64,000 bases of DNA from Blepharisma japonicum (taxonomy: Eukaryota > Ciliophora > Heterotrichea > Heterotrichida > Blepharismidae). The DNA is taken from assembly GCA_949751835.1 (NCBI GenBank), contig CATKHK010000015.1:62001-126000 (forward strand), given 5' to 3'. The translations under genes were made by a program, and so were the position numbers. Positions 21,674 to 32,599 of this stretch are shown in pieces. Within the stretch, counting starts at the first letter, position 1. Every line of letters begins with the position of its first letter. The notes below the pieces were generated by a model. It searched no databases and was not told the origin of the DNA. It was given only the letters and a program-made list of their open reading frames with translations.

Positions 21674-23530
21674 TTAAAAAGATTTATCTCTCTTTTGGAG
21701 CCCTGGAATTGACTCCTTAATTTTCAGCAGCCATTCTTGTGAAATTTTGGGCTTCAGCCTTTCTTCTTTGATAACTGCGCTTTCTATTCTTTCTTTAAAT
21801 TCTTCAACCTCTCTATCAATTAAGTCTCCATTTTCTGATTTGCTATCAGCCATTTCTTTTGATGAGTTTTTTTGCTTCTGATTTTTCGTGGATTTTTTTT
21901 CATCATTATTAATAAATCTTAACACTTCATCTACACTCATTTTGGTTGGGTCAACAGTTTTGGATTTTTTAGTTCTTGTTTTGCGTTTTCCTTTAGGTTT
22001 TTCTATGCTTGGAATCCGCTTCGCTTCATATGTAATTTCCTTGATTACCATAGGAGTATCTCAAGTGATATTTTTGACTTTAAAAAATTTCTGAGCGATT
22101 TTATTACATAATTCTTTTAATGATTTGAATTTTTGTATGATTTCTTTTAATGAATCATAACACTTGCTTTGCAAAAATAAAATAGATAGTGGGTTTGAAT
22201 ATTCGTTACTTTCCATGATTTCAAGTAGGGAGTAACAAAATTCTAAAATCTTTGTTTGGAATAGCTCATCATCAATTGTGAAAGCGATTTTTATTTCTTT
22301 AAAAAAACAAAAATTCATCAATTTCAGTTTGCCTTGATTATTTTTATTATTGATATATAAAATTTTATTTTCTCAATGCTTCATATGAGAAATATTACTT
22401 TCCAAGTCTTTTGTCAATGCATTTAAAATACCATATTCATGTGCATTTTCTTGGATTTCAATAGTTATATTATTATAGCCAATCATAACGGCATTCTGCC
22501 TCCCGATTATTTTGAACTGCTTATTAAATTCCATAATGGGATCATAAGCGTTATGTTCAAGTAAATATTTTATATTTGCAGGATTTCCTGTAGCGATATA
22601 TCTAATAGCTCTTATACAAGGGATCTTTAATTTCATTTCCCCGCTTTTCAAAAACCCAATCACTTTTTCGACCAGCCCTGACTCAATTAACATATGGATT
22701 TGTCCATTAATGCTAGTTATGCCCGCTATTGCCCACAAGCAATTAGCTTGTATTTCAATATTATCACAACATATAGCTTTATCCAATAAATAAATAATTT
22801 TTTCTAAATCTTTCAATAAAAATCTGTAATTATTGCTTGCCAAATTCATTAAAAAATAAGCAATTGAATAAAATATTTCTTCGCTGACCTTGCTGATTTT
22901 TTCACAAATTTCAATAAGGATATCAAGCAGGTTAAACTCAATGATTTCGTTCTTGTATTGGTTATCGTCCTTAATTAAATTAGCAAGTGCTAAGATAACG
23001 GCATCTATAGAAAGCTCAAGTTCAGGCTTAATAGACCTTGTTAGAATTTTTACCCCATGAGCTTCTGCGAACTTGCTGGCATATTTAGCTGAGCTTGAGA
23101 TAATTTTTGACAGCGCTGAGGCTGCGCTTGAAATGATAAAATCTTTAAAGCCCAGCCTTACGAATTCAAGCAGTAGCTCAATGTAGTTATTTTTCACCAA
23201 CAGCTCAATTGGAGGATCCTTGTCGTTTAAAAGTTGGGTTATTGACTTTGAAAGCTGCTCAATGATATCTTCAGTAGGATATCTATCAAAAATCTGCTTC
23301 ATCAGGGCAAGCTTTTTAGTAAGGGATATATCGCTTGATCAAAGTGACTGGCAATAAGTTGCTTGGCCTGATCTGGTTTCTTTTTCAGGTAGATTGGAAT
23401 CAGAAGATTTTGATTGAAAAATGTACTTAAGAGGAGAAATTGCGCTGTTTGGAAGAGATGGAGGAATATGAGCTGAAAAAGAGCTTTCACTTGGCTGGAA
23501 TCCATGTAATTCCAAAAATGACTGCGCCAT
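21674..23530 (-). CDS. ARM-repeat protein, importin-alpha-like
   Basis: 618 residues in one frame, with TGA codons at 23339-23341, 22373-22375 and 22061-22063 read as Trp. The middle 350 residues are tandem armadillo-type helices. The best-conserved block, CLWAIAGITSINGQ, followed by LVEKVIGFL and CIRAIRYIATGN, resembles ARM repeats of karyopherin alpha (the ANIAxG..Q pattern). The N-terminus is Ser/Pro-rich and not basic, so there is no obvious importin-beta-binding domain. The C-terminus has a strongly basic patch (KPKGKRKTRTKKSK) followed by an acidic tail. It may be a divergent importin alpha or another ARM scaffold. ATG at 23528-23530; TAA at 21674-21676. Confidence 0.7.
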
Positions 23531-23579
23531 ATATATTTTTTATATTTAATTTTAAGATTTAGCAACTCTCAATTGTGTT

Positions 23580-23602
23580 CTACTAGTTTTAAAGACTAGT
23601 AG
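23580..23602. repeat. 8-bp perfect inverted repeat upstream of the ARM gene
   Basis: CTACTAGT (23580-23587) and ACTAGTAG (23595-23602) around a 7-nt loop, between the divergent starts of the ARM-repeat and HP1-like genes. It may be a shared promoter element; it is short enough to occur by chance. Confidence 0.4.
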
Positions 23603-23764
23603 TGGCTTCTGAGGAAGGCGATTACTTATAATAAATATCAGTTATTTTTGAGGGGATAAGGCCATTTTAAACTGAAATTGCATATCTATTAGCTAAAACT
23701 GCTTTAGCCTTTAAATTTTTACTTACCCTTTTAATTGCAAGGGGACTTTACAATATATTATTTA

Positions 23765-24715
23765 ATGGAAGACCAAGAAGATCTCTATGTCGTAGAATCA
23801 ATTTTAGATAAGAAATTCTCCACTGCTCAAAATTGTTGGACTTATCTCGTCAAATGGCAAGGATATAGCAAAGAAGACAGCACTTGGGAGCCTGAAGAAA
23901 ACTTAGTCTACATTCCGCAAATTCTCAGCGCGTTTAATAAAGAGTACGAAGCGAAAATTGCTAGAGAAAAGAAAAAGAAGCAAAAAAAGCTTGATCACTT
24001 AGCAGAAAAACAAAAAAGTACTCAAAAATTAAAGTCTGAAATAGTTGCTCATACTTCAAAAGAAGCACATAAAGCTATGAAAACCTTAGATAAAATTGAC
24101 AAAGAAGATGTTCCAGTAAAGAAGCAAAAAGTAGAGAGTACTCCTCCAGTAAGCGTAAGAGAAGTCATAAATCCCCCCAAACCCTCTACAAGCATAAAAG
24201 AAATCCCAAACCCAACAAAAACGCCTACAAACTCAAATTACACTTATAATAAAATCCAAAATGGCCTCTTAAAGCAACCGCCAAAAGTCTATTCAAGGCC
24301 CACAAATAATATTGCTTCTGCTTTTAAATCATCTTTAGAAGAAAAATCTCAAGGAAATGAAATGGACATAGATGAAGATCCTACAACTAGCTCTAAAATC
24401 ATTGATGATCCAATCAACAATCGAGATATATTTCATGAAGAAAATGGAGGTGGCAATGAGGAGAGCATCCCAGAGTACAATTTCTTGAAAAATATTTCCA
24501 GAAGAAAAGGAGACTTAAGGTTAGATCAGCCTGCGAAAATATTAGGATGTAGACAAGAAAAAAACTCTATTTGATATGCTGTTATGTTTAAAAAAAGAAG
24601 AGATGGGTCAATTCCTTCTCCTAACGTATACAACCATGAAGAGCTGGTAAAACAAGTTCCTTATTTGCTCAGTGAATATTTGATTGATAAAGCTACTGTT
24701 TTAAACTTAACCTAG
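23765..24715 (+). CDS. HP1-like protein: chromodomain plus chromoshadow domain
   Basis: 316 residues. The N-terminal chromodomain (residues 7-55) has the HP1 pattern: YVVESILDKK, Trp25-Thr-Tyr-Leu-Val-Lys-Trp31 and STWEPEENL, with Tyr8, Trp31 and Trp41-type aromatic cage residues that read methylated histone H3 lysine. A basic hinge and a disordered linker follow. The C-terminus (DQPAKILGCRQ, then KKRRDGSIPSPNVYNHEEL, then VPYLLSEYLIDK) matches a chromoshadow dimerisation domain and is reached only if TGA at 24572-24574 is Trp (NSI-W-YAVMF). The start is the ATG at 23765; an upstream TTG is unlikely. It ends 67 bp from a convergent DOT1-like methyltransferase. Likely role: heterochromatin and genome silencing. 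Confidence 0.88.
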
Positions 24716-24782
24716 GTTAATTTATTCTATCAAATTTTGTTTCATTATATAAAAAATCTATAGGAATAAAGCTATTAATTGA

Positions 24783-25520
24783 TTAAATTTCAAGTTGATC
24801 TAATCCTACTTCTGCCCCACTATTATTTACTCTTTGCTGTATGTATACAGTAGCTTCTCCCCAGCTCATAAGCTTTTTTATACTCTCATGTATTTTCCAT
24901 TTATTTGAAGGCAGACTCTTTGTAAGCGTTATGGCCCAGGTCCCTTCTTTTACTTCACTTTCTGCAATACGTACCATCATCCTTGAATCAAAACAAGTAG
25001 AATTTGCAAAAATAAAGTCAGCATCGGCCCATCCTCTTGTAAACATATCATTTCTAGTAAACTCAATTTCTGGTATTTTTGAATCTCATAAATCAGGTCT
25101 ATTTCTGACTTCATTTGGGAAAGTTTCTTCGTAAACTCTTTTCAGTTGTAAAGAAACATTATAAAGGCCTTCAAGAATTTCAATGCCAATGCATTTGTCA
25201 AAATTATGCAGAAGAGCACCTGCAATGACTCCTTTGCCTGTGCCAGATCCTAAGTCATAGAAAATTCCTCCAGGCTTGATTCCTCCATATCTTTCTTTGA
25301 TGGTTTCAAATATTTCTCCAATTGAAACGAACTCGAGCTCACCGTAAGTGAGGGTGCTTAATAAATCATTGCTATCTCGCTCGTTTTTGGAAATTTCCTT
25401 TCCAAGTGAAACTGGAAATTCTTTGGTAATTGTTTGGAATATGCTATTCTTATCAAAGAGTTTTTGCCTGGTTTCTTCAGTTAGTCATATAGGATCATTG
25501 GCACGATAGGAACGTTCCAT
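24783..25520 (-). CDS. DOT1-like class I SAM-dependent methyltransferase
   Basis: 245 residues with TYGE (58-61) and the SAM-binding loop FYDLGSGTGKGVIAGALL (about 87-104), then CIGIEILEGLY, which supplies the acidic ribose-binding residue. The C-terminal ADADFIFANSTCFDS fits the motif IV region, where DOT1-type enzymes carry an asparagine after a hydrophobic strand. This arrangement is seen in many protist proteins classed as DOT1-domain (histone H3K79-type) methyltransferases, though small members may act on other substrates. TGA codons at Trp12 and near residue 149 (PDL-W-DSK) are decoded. ATG at 25518-25520; TAA at 24783-24785. Confidence 0.75.
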
Positions 25521-25931
25521 TAAATTTTTTAGTGGGAAATGGATTTATTAGGAGTTAATAGAAAAAAATTTGATTATTGTATTTCTCAAATTATCATAAG
25601 TTTCTCGAAAAAGTTTAATATAAAAAATATGTATAGAATATAAAAACAATATAATTAAAAACAATTTTTAATATGAATCAGTTATTCAAAATTTGGATAG
25701 GAATTTTGTATATTTAGTATATATACCGCAAGTCGAGAAACATTGCATTGTAAGTATGCCATATGAATGGCAAAATAAAATTAACACAAGTTTGAATATT
25801 TGCCTAGGGCTTATCGTTATATAAGTGATTCCCGCGACTTGTGCACTTAAGGGCAGCTAAATGTATTTCTTATGTATGCTATATACTTGAGTCACAGAGT
25901 ATGTTTTAATTAATCAATTTAGATATATAAA
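25521..25931. other. divergent intergenic region with a folded element
   Basis: 411 bp between the DOT1-like and WD40 genes. Most is AT-rich, but 25727-25855 is noticeably richer in G+C and folds well; see the separate entry. Confidence 0.5.
25729..25841. ncRNA. candidate structured element (three-way junction)
   Basis: An outer stem CAAGTCG (25729-25735) / CGACTTG (25835-25841) encloses a perfect 6-bp tetraloop hairpin TGCCAT-ATGA-ATGGCA (25757-25772) and a second hairpin, GGG-CTTAT...ATAAG...CCC (25807-25833). Local G+C is higher than in the flanks. No known RNA family recognised. It could be an snoRNA- or snRNA-like gene, or a DNA-level palindromic cluster. Confidence 0.35.
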
Positions 25932-27554
25932 ATGGCTGATATGGATGAAAGACTTAAGGTCTTTCAAGGGATTTTTGCTGATAGAGTTGTAAAAACCCCT
26001 GAAGAAGTCCACAGCGTCGTAGCAACAGAATCTTGCTTAATCCTAGGCCTAAGATCTGGAAAAATCATGATCCGTGTTATAGAAGAAGATTTAGACGAGC
26101 TCATCGAAGCCCATTCCTCTGCAGTCAATATTTTAATTATTTCTGACGATAACAAATATATTATCTCTGGAGGCCAAGACAAAAAAGTCATCATATGAAA
26201 CCTCGAAACTTTTGACCAAGAAGCCAGTTTGCCAGCCCACAATGCTGTTGTTACCTCTTTATGCACGAAAAATGGCTTTTTATACACAGGCAGCGTCGAC
26301 GAATCAGTAAAAATCTGGGACTTGGAAACCAAAGAAATTGCAAATGAAATTAAATTTGAAAGCTCAGTCTGCTCAGTAAAGGCGACTGATGATTTTTTAA
26401 TAGTCGGCTGTGACGATGGAAGCATAAGGGTTCATAATATTGAAGGATTAGACGTTTCTTTTGTATTATGTGGGCATGAAGATGCAGTCTGAACTATTGA
26501 TGTATGGAATAATGTTATGGTAAGCGGAGGGTTTGACGGAAGAATCCTTATTTGTGACTTAAAAACACAGTCTCAAGAAGTCTTAGGCGAACACCAAGGA
26601 GTTGTGAATAAAGTAATGATTATTGATCCAAGTGGAGCCAATATCCCTATGATTATTTCAGGAGGGTCAGACAACCTGATAAAAATTTGGAGCTTGGAAG
26701 GGCTTAAAGATACGTTAGAGTACCACCAAAATTCAATTAGTTCAATATTTAATATTGACTATTATTTAATTACAGCTAGCTTTGACAAGACTGTAAGAAT
26801 GTGGAATTGGATGAATACAATGAAGACCAAAAAGGTTTTTACACACAATTACCCAATAGTTGGCTTAGCCACTGACTCAGAAGGGAATTTTTATTATACA
26901 AGTGAAGAGTCAATTGTAAGGCAAAAAGCTAATAATATGAAGGATAAAAAAGTTTTTAAGGATTTTGAAGGGAAAGTGACATGTGTTGCGCTTGATGAGT
27001 CCTCAGGTATTTTAGCTTGTGGAAGCCGTGATAGAATGGTAAGGCTTTTAAGTGTCCCTGAGCTAAATTTAGCAACTATGTTTGTAGATCATGAATCAAT
27101 AGTCACAGGTGTAAGTTTGTATCAAGGACTTTTGGTGTCTGCAGATAACTCGGGGAATATAATTCTTTGTGATTATGGCTCAGTACTGAACAGGCATTCA
27201 ATTGAAGTACCGATATCTAGTGTCCAAATAAATCAAGAGTATATTTCGTGTACCACTTCAAGTTCTCTATATTTATTTTCCCACTCTTTTACCCCAGTCA
27301 GCTCAGTTGAAATTGAAAAATCAGCATTAAGCCATTGTTTTACAGAGGATTCTGCATATATCATTCTTTCAACTGAAGACACTATACAAATACACAGTGT
27401 TCCAGCCTTAACAAAGGTAGCAGTTTTTCCTGTGCCTTATCAAGCAACTTCTTTGTCAATAATTCCTTCAATCCCTTGGATTTTCTGTGCATCAAATAAT
27501 CATATTTTGATGCTTCCACACTATATAAAAGAATGTGAGAATTTAATTAAATAA
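25932..27554 (+). CDS. WD40-repeat protein
   Basis: 540 residues, almost entirely WD40 repeats: roughly ten to twelve, probably two propellers. Clear blades include KYIISGGQDKKVIIW, GFLYTGSVDESVKIWDLE, VMVSGGFDGRILICDL, PMIISGGSDNLIKIWSLEG, YLITASFDKTVRMWNW and GILACGSRDRMVRLLSVP. In-frame TGA codons at 26196-26198 and 26490-26492 are Trp, the first being the WD tryptophan itself. ATG at 25932; TAA at 27552-27554. No additional domain is present, so it is a scaffold of unknown complex. Its blades resemble those of the large channel fusion at 9377-13252 only at the general WD level. Confidence 0.85.
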
Positions 27555-27766
27555 ACAGGTTCAGTGATATGATTTAATTAATATTAAATGTTTTTGGGAA
27601 ATTATAACTTAATATCAACAAATCTTGTAGAATTTGTCATGCTAAATTGGCTTTTAAATCATATTTAATATACAAATTTCCAAATATGAAAGCTAAACTT
27701 CTTTTTTTGCACCCAAAAAGTTATTACGCTGTAAATTAATGAAAATTCATTTAAGCTTGTTTATAA
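27555..27766. other. spacer between WD40 gene and PRMT1
   Basis: 212 bp, AT-rich; holds the PRMT1 promoter. Nothing else seen. Confidence 0.4.
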
Positions 27767-28849
27767 ATGGCCAGAAAGGAACTGCTTGCAAACACACAAA
27801 AAGAAGTTATTTCTGGGTCCCGTGAAGAAGAATTCCAAGCAGGTTCCACTTGGGCCGGCCTTGATATAGAAATGGAAGTTGAAGACCCTTATTTTTCTTC
27901 ATATTCCCATTTCGGAATCCATGAAGAAATGCTGAAAGACGAAGTGCGCACAGAATCATATATGAATGCAATAATCCAGAACCCAAATTTATTCCAAGGC
28001 AAAATCGTCCTTGATATAGGCTGTGGGACTGGGATTCTCAGTATTTTTGCAGCCCAAGCTGGAGCTACTCATGTTTATGGAATTGATGCGGCTGATGTTG
28101 CAGACCAAGCCCATGAAATAGTTAGGGATAATGGCTACTCAGAAATCGTGACCATTATTAAAGGGAAAGTTGAGGATATTGAATTACCTGTAGCTAAGGT
28201 TGATATCATAATTTCTGAATGAATGGGATATTTCTTATTGTATGAATCAATGCTGGATACTGTGATTTATGCTAGAAATAAATGACTGAAACCTGATGGG
28301 TTAATGTTCCCTGATAAAGCAAAACTTTTTATAGCTGGAATTGAGGACGCTGATTATAAAGAAAAAAAGGTAAATTTTTGGGATGATGTTTATGGTATTG
28401 ATATGGGAATTATCAAGCCTAATGTATTAGCGGAACCAATAGTAGATGTGGTTGAAGCTGAAGCATTAGTGACAACCGATTCATGCATTTTTACAATGGA
28501 TTTGAAAACTGTGAAAGAAAATGAATATGAAATTGCTGCGAAATATAGATTGACCGCAACGAGGCAAGATTATGTGCATGGAATTGTTGCTTGGTTTGAC
28601 GTTGAGTTCACTCATGGGAGAGAAAGAATTACGATATCCACAAGCCCAAACAGAAATTACACACATTGGAAGCAGACGGTGTTCTATTTAAATGATGTAT
28701 TACCTATTATGGTTGGAGAAGAAATTATAGGCAGCTTAGCAATCCGAAAAAACCCTGAGCATAAAAGAGATTTGGATGTAAAAATTTCTTATCATTTCGA
28801 TGGGACAAAGCATACTTACCACGATTACAGATATTATAAAATCAAATAA
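27767..28849 (+). CDS. PRMT1: protein arginine N-methyltransferase 1 (type I PRMT)
   Basis: 360 residues, the normal PRMT1 length. It transfers methyl groups from SAM to arginines of histone H4 and RNA-binding proteins, forming asymmetric dimethylarginine. Motifs in order: [20 protein letters not shown] motif [11 protein letters not shown] (81-90), the double-E loop [11 protein letters not shown] (about 150-160) with both catalytic glutamates, and the THW loop ([10 protein letters not shown]). The Trp in the double-E loop is encoded by TGA at 28220-28222, as is the Trp in NK-W-LKPDG; both are near-invariant family positions and therefore strong evidence for UGA=Trp. ATG at 27767; TAA at 28847-28849. 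Confidence 0.96.
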
Positions 28850-28910
28850 TTTTTTATTTATAACTGAATTTATTTATATTAAAATGAATATTAAAGCTAC
28901 CTAAAATATA

Positions 28911-30632
28911 TTATTCATAAATATACCACTTGGAGTAATTTTCACCTTCAGAGACACACTGATGAGTTATGTCGATTTTTTTATCATCCACTTCAGTCCC
29001 AGAAGTTTTAAACGGAATGTACAAGCTAAATAGCCAACTACAGTCTTCTTGGTTAACCATAAAATCGGTGTATCCCCTTAATAAACAGATCAATGGATCG
29101 AACATAAAGAGACAAGTCCCATTTTCTTTCATGATTTTCATCATATCGATCCAGCTTTTTCTTTTCGCAGCATTTTGTTTGATTTGGAAAATTTCTTCAA
29201 ATTCTTCTAGAGACGCAGAATGTGAAGTAAATTCAAAATAATGCTCAAGCAAATATTCATTTTCGTCAACCATTTTAGGGATAATAGAGATTGACAGCTC
29301 AGAATCATTATCTGCTTTTTCAATCAAAAAATTGATCAAGGCATTTAAAATGCAGGAATAAAATGCTTTGTCTCCAAACGAGCTTTTTGGATAGTTGTCT
29401 GCCCGTGCTAGAGAAATTGATATTCTTTTTAGTGAAGCTTTTTGAAAGAGCATTTCAATAACATTGTGAGCTTCGATAAAAAAGTCAAGATAATCACTTT
29501 TAAATTCAATTTTTTTCAGACAATAGCTTTGAAATAAATGCAGACCTCTCATTTCATTTTTAAGCAAGTTAAATTCCGCCAAAAATTTTGAACTCAAAAA
29601 TTTTTCTTTTTCGAAACATTTTATTAATTTACTTAGCAGTTGTTCTGCTAAAGCTTGCAGCTCTTTATAGCTCTTTATAAGAAGAAATCTGTTAAGAAAT
29701 CATATAGAGACATCAATAAAAGTGATTCGTATTTTTTCTTGATCATATCATTTCACAATATCAGTTTTTATAATAAATCCAGAATTTTGAACATTTGTTG
29801 AATTAAAATCTGTAAGGTTTTTAAATATTGTGGATTCCTCATCTCTTGCCTCGCCTTCTGCTTTATATGCGTTCAAAATCAAGCTATTTGCTCAAGAGGA
29901 GCGATCATCATCAAAAATATCTTGAAATTTACCATATTTAAGCATATTTTCAGGCTTTCCATTCTGTTCAGCAATTGCCAAAGCCTTTTTATTATAATAA
30001 GAAATATCGCCTTCTTTATTTAATATATAAACTGCAGAGTGAGAGTTCTCTGTGATATTTTCAAACTCATCACATCTTTTTTTGGTGCAAGAGTATTGTA
30101 TCCAAATATTTCTGTAATCATTCTCAAAAATCATGCTAATAACTGTATAAAATATAGATGTAAAAATCATTCCTTTCAGATTTTGCCCTGTATAGATAAA
30201 AACAATAATTGCTTCAAAAATACTGTAAAATAAAGTGTACTTTCACTGTTTTATACAGAGGAATGTAAAGCAAAAACAAGGGAAAAGGGCACCAATATTT
30301 TCTAAGAGATTGCTTGTTTCGATGTTTCTTAGATGAAACTGGATGCAAGCGAATTCAGCTATTAAACGCTTGATATGAACATTGATATGTGTAAGTCCAA
30401 AAAAAGGAATCAGTGAAATAACAGAGATTGCTGCCCTTCCATCATAGAAGTCTCATAAACTAGCTGAAAGGATTGATAAGAAAATAAAGCACGCTCATGA
30501 ATATCTTTTATAAGTAATTAGGCAGCTTCTCGTGTCTTCTTGAAAGGTTTTCTCTGTTGAGGGGAGTAGAAACTCTAAAAGCATATTTTTGCTGAACCAA
30601 GCATCTTTCAATCCATCATCACACGTAAACAT
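28911..30632 (-). CDS. membrane protein with PAS and degenerate histidine-kinase-like region
   Basis: About 573 residues in one frame after TGA=Trp. The N-terminal 200 residues hold about six hydrophobic segments (YSWACFIFLSILSASLWDF, ISVISLIPFFGLTHI, FSIFEAIIVFIY and others). A PAS-like segment follows (HSAVYILNKEGDISYYNKKA...), then a helical linker. The C-terminal half has the layout of a HisKA/HATPase pair (DKAFYSCILNALINFLIEKA corresponds to the N-box region), but no phospho-acceptor His H-box or clear G boxes are seen, so catalysis is doubtful. The start is set at the ATG 30630-30632, just after an in-frame TAA. Likely a sensor-derived membrane protein; the ligand is unknown. Confidence 0.6.
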
Positions 30633-31444
30633 TATAAAAGCAAGAAGCCATTAAAATTGCATTGATTTTTCTTAAGTTGTAAATAAATCTAAGAAAGTCT
30701 CATGTATAGAAAAAAGATGTGCCATAACTTAATTAATCAAAATTAGCCTAGCTTATTTTAAACTTTTATGAGAAAATCAATTGCTGAAAGATTCTTTATA
30801 TCGGCATGAAGTGGCACTTTCAAGCCATATTCACCTAATTCAATAGTTTAGCTTTAAAAAGGTTAAAAATTAGTAGTCATATTAGTAATAATGAAGGAAT
30901 TTTGCAATTTTTCGCAACAAAATTACATTATTTCTATTTTTAAGTGTTGATGGATAGCAATAATAATTGTTTTAAATATTATGCCATTATATCTTTGTTT
31001 TTTCTAAGCATTTTTATTGGTGTAATTTATATAAATTGTAAATAGAAAGCCTATAGACTGCTAAAAATAATTATTTTAACCAAGCATATACATATGAAAG
31101 ATTTCTTGTCATTTAGATTTAAATATTCTGCATGCCTAAAGGATTAGATACATATTTTAATAATATCTAACCTAATTTATTTAGATAATTAACAGATAAG
31201 AATAAAAATTTTGAATCATTTGTTTTCCTATTTTTGATATAAATTTATAATTTATACCCATTAAAGGAATAATTTTATGAATGAATTTTACATAAAAACA
31301 TTATTAAATTTATATTTTATATATTGAATAAGATTGCTTGAGTGGATAAATAAGGTATGCTTAATTTCCTTTAGTAATAGTTTATTAAATAGTGTACTAA
31401 TTATTAAATTATTTATTGATTAAGTTAAGGAACCTATTCTAAAC
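30633..31444. other. intergenic region, no gene seen
   Basis: 810 bp of AT-rich, stop-rich DNA between two minus-strand genes. No repeat, RNA gene or coding-like ORF recognised. Confidence 0.4.
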
Positions 31445-32599
31445 TTAAGCCTGAGCTTCTACTTTATGATCTTCATGATGCTCTTCATGATGATGCTCTT
31501 CGTGATGATGCTCTTCATGATGCTCTTCATGATGCTCTTCATGATGCTCTTCATGATGCTCTTTATGCTTCTTTTTCTTCTTTTCTTCATCACTTGAGGA
31601 GCTTGATGATGAGCTGGATGATTTTCCCTCCTTCTTTTCCTTATGATCCTTATCTTTATGGTGCTTTTCCTTATGATGTGTTTCTTCAGTTACCTCCACC
31701 TTAGTCTCAACAGTTACTCCACCCTTGACTTCAACCTTTTCAGCTTTCTTCCCTTTTCCAAGAATTTCTGTCATTTGAGTCTTAATAATTGCTGGTCTTT
31801 GGCTTAGTACGACAAGTCTAATCCCATGTGGAGTCAACAGATTTGCGTTTTCTTCCTCGTCGAAGACTTTTAGGAAATCTTGCAAAGAAACGCTCTCTTT
31901 TGGCTTGAGTTCTTCAACCTTAACCTCATGCTTTTTTTCTTCTTCCTTTTTCTCTTCTTTTTTATCTTCTTTTTTATCTTCTTTTTTCTCTTCCTTTTTC
32001 TCTTCTTTTTTCTCTTCCTTTTTCTCCTCTATCTTTTTGGATCCTCTTTTATCTTCACTGAGGAAAGTTTTGGCGATTTGAATAATGCCTTTATCTTTAT
32101 ATTCATTTAGAAGCCTCACATAATTTGCCCACTTTTCTTCAGTAACTGTAGTTAGAGGTCCATGAAGTAGGGTTAGCTTATTGATAGAAATGTCAACCAT
32201 TTCAGCAATTAAAGCGTGGATTTCAGCTCTGTGAAGCTGTTTTATATCCATAGGATCTCTTGTCTCAAACAGAAGTTTTGCTTTATCTCTTGAGCTTCCT
32301 TGGCTTAGCATTGCTCCAAGAACGAGCATTGTACGGAGTGGGAATTTTCCATCCTTATTCTTTAGTGAGGCAAAGAAATCAACTGCTTTTGGATTTTGGG
32401 GAGTGCTTTCGACATTGAGACTTAGATAAGAAACGATATCACGCCACTGTTCAGCGTTAATTTCAAAAGCTGCTGAGTATTTATGATGGCAAAAATCCAC
32501 AGTTTTGCAGTTATTGTGGGCATAGTTCAGTTGTGCTTCCTGACAAAGCAAAACACGCTCTTCATCAGACAGTTCAGTTCTGCTTCCTTGGCAACCCAT
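31445..32599 (-). CDS. putatively N-myristoylated protein with charged KKEE and HHEE repeats
   Basis: 384 residues. The ATG at 32597-32599 gives MGCQGSRTEL, a textbook N-myristoylation site with an adjacent Cys for palmitoylation, so membrane anchoring is likely; the upstream TTG frame start would destroy it. Residues about 20-190 are a helical globular region with weak EF-hand-like character (LFETRDPMDIKQLHRAEI). Then comes a lysine/glutamate repeat (KKEEKKEEKKEE...), a second small region, a Ser run and a C-terminal (HHEE)n tail that could bind divalent metal. The repeats are 12-nt units at DNA level. No enzyme motif seen. A membrane-associated calcium- or metal-responsive scaffold is a guess. 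Confidence 0.75.
   Translation of the reverse strand: MGCQGSRTELSDEERVLLCQEAQLNYAHNNCKTVDFCHHKYSAAFEINAEQWRDIVSYLSLNVESTPQNPKAVDFFASLKNKDGKFPLRTMLVLGAMLSQGSSRDKAKLLFETRDPMDIKQLHRAEIHALIAEMVDISINKLTLLHGPLTTVTEEKWANYVRLLNEYKDKGIIQIAKTFLSEDKRGSKKIEEKKEEKKEEKKEEKKEDKKEDKKEEKKEEEKKHEVKVEELKPKESVSLQDFLKVFDEEENANLLTPHGIRLVVLSQRPAIIKTQMTEILGKGKKAEKVEVKGGVTVETKVEVTEETHHKEKHHKDKDHKEKKEGKSSSSSSSSSSDEEKKKKKHKEHHEEHHEEHHEEHHEEHHHEEHHHEEHHEDHKVEAQA
31470..31562 (-). repeat. 12-nt tandem repeat encoding His-His-Glu-Glu
   Basis: Imperfect repeats of the 12-mer TCATGATGCTCT (plus strand), coding for the HHEE tail of the myristoylated protein. Prone to slippage, so the copy number may vary between alleles. 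Confidence 0.85.

Noticed and set aside
25932-27554. Possible link between the WD40 gene and the WD40-channel fusion as paralogues
   Set aside because: Shared features are only the general WD repeat consensus; no specific block similarity was seen.
31880-32110. 76-codon plus-strand ORF rich in Phe and Leu
   Set aside because: Antisense of the KKEE repeat in the myristoylated protein; composition only.
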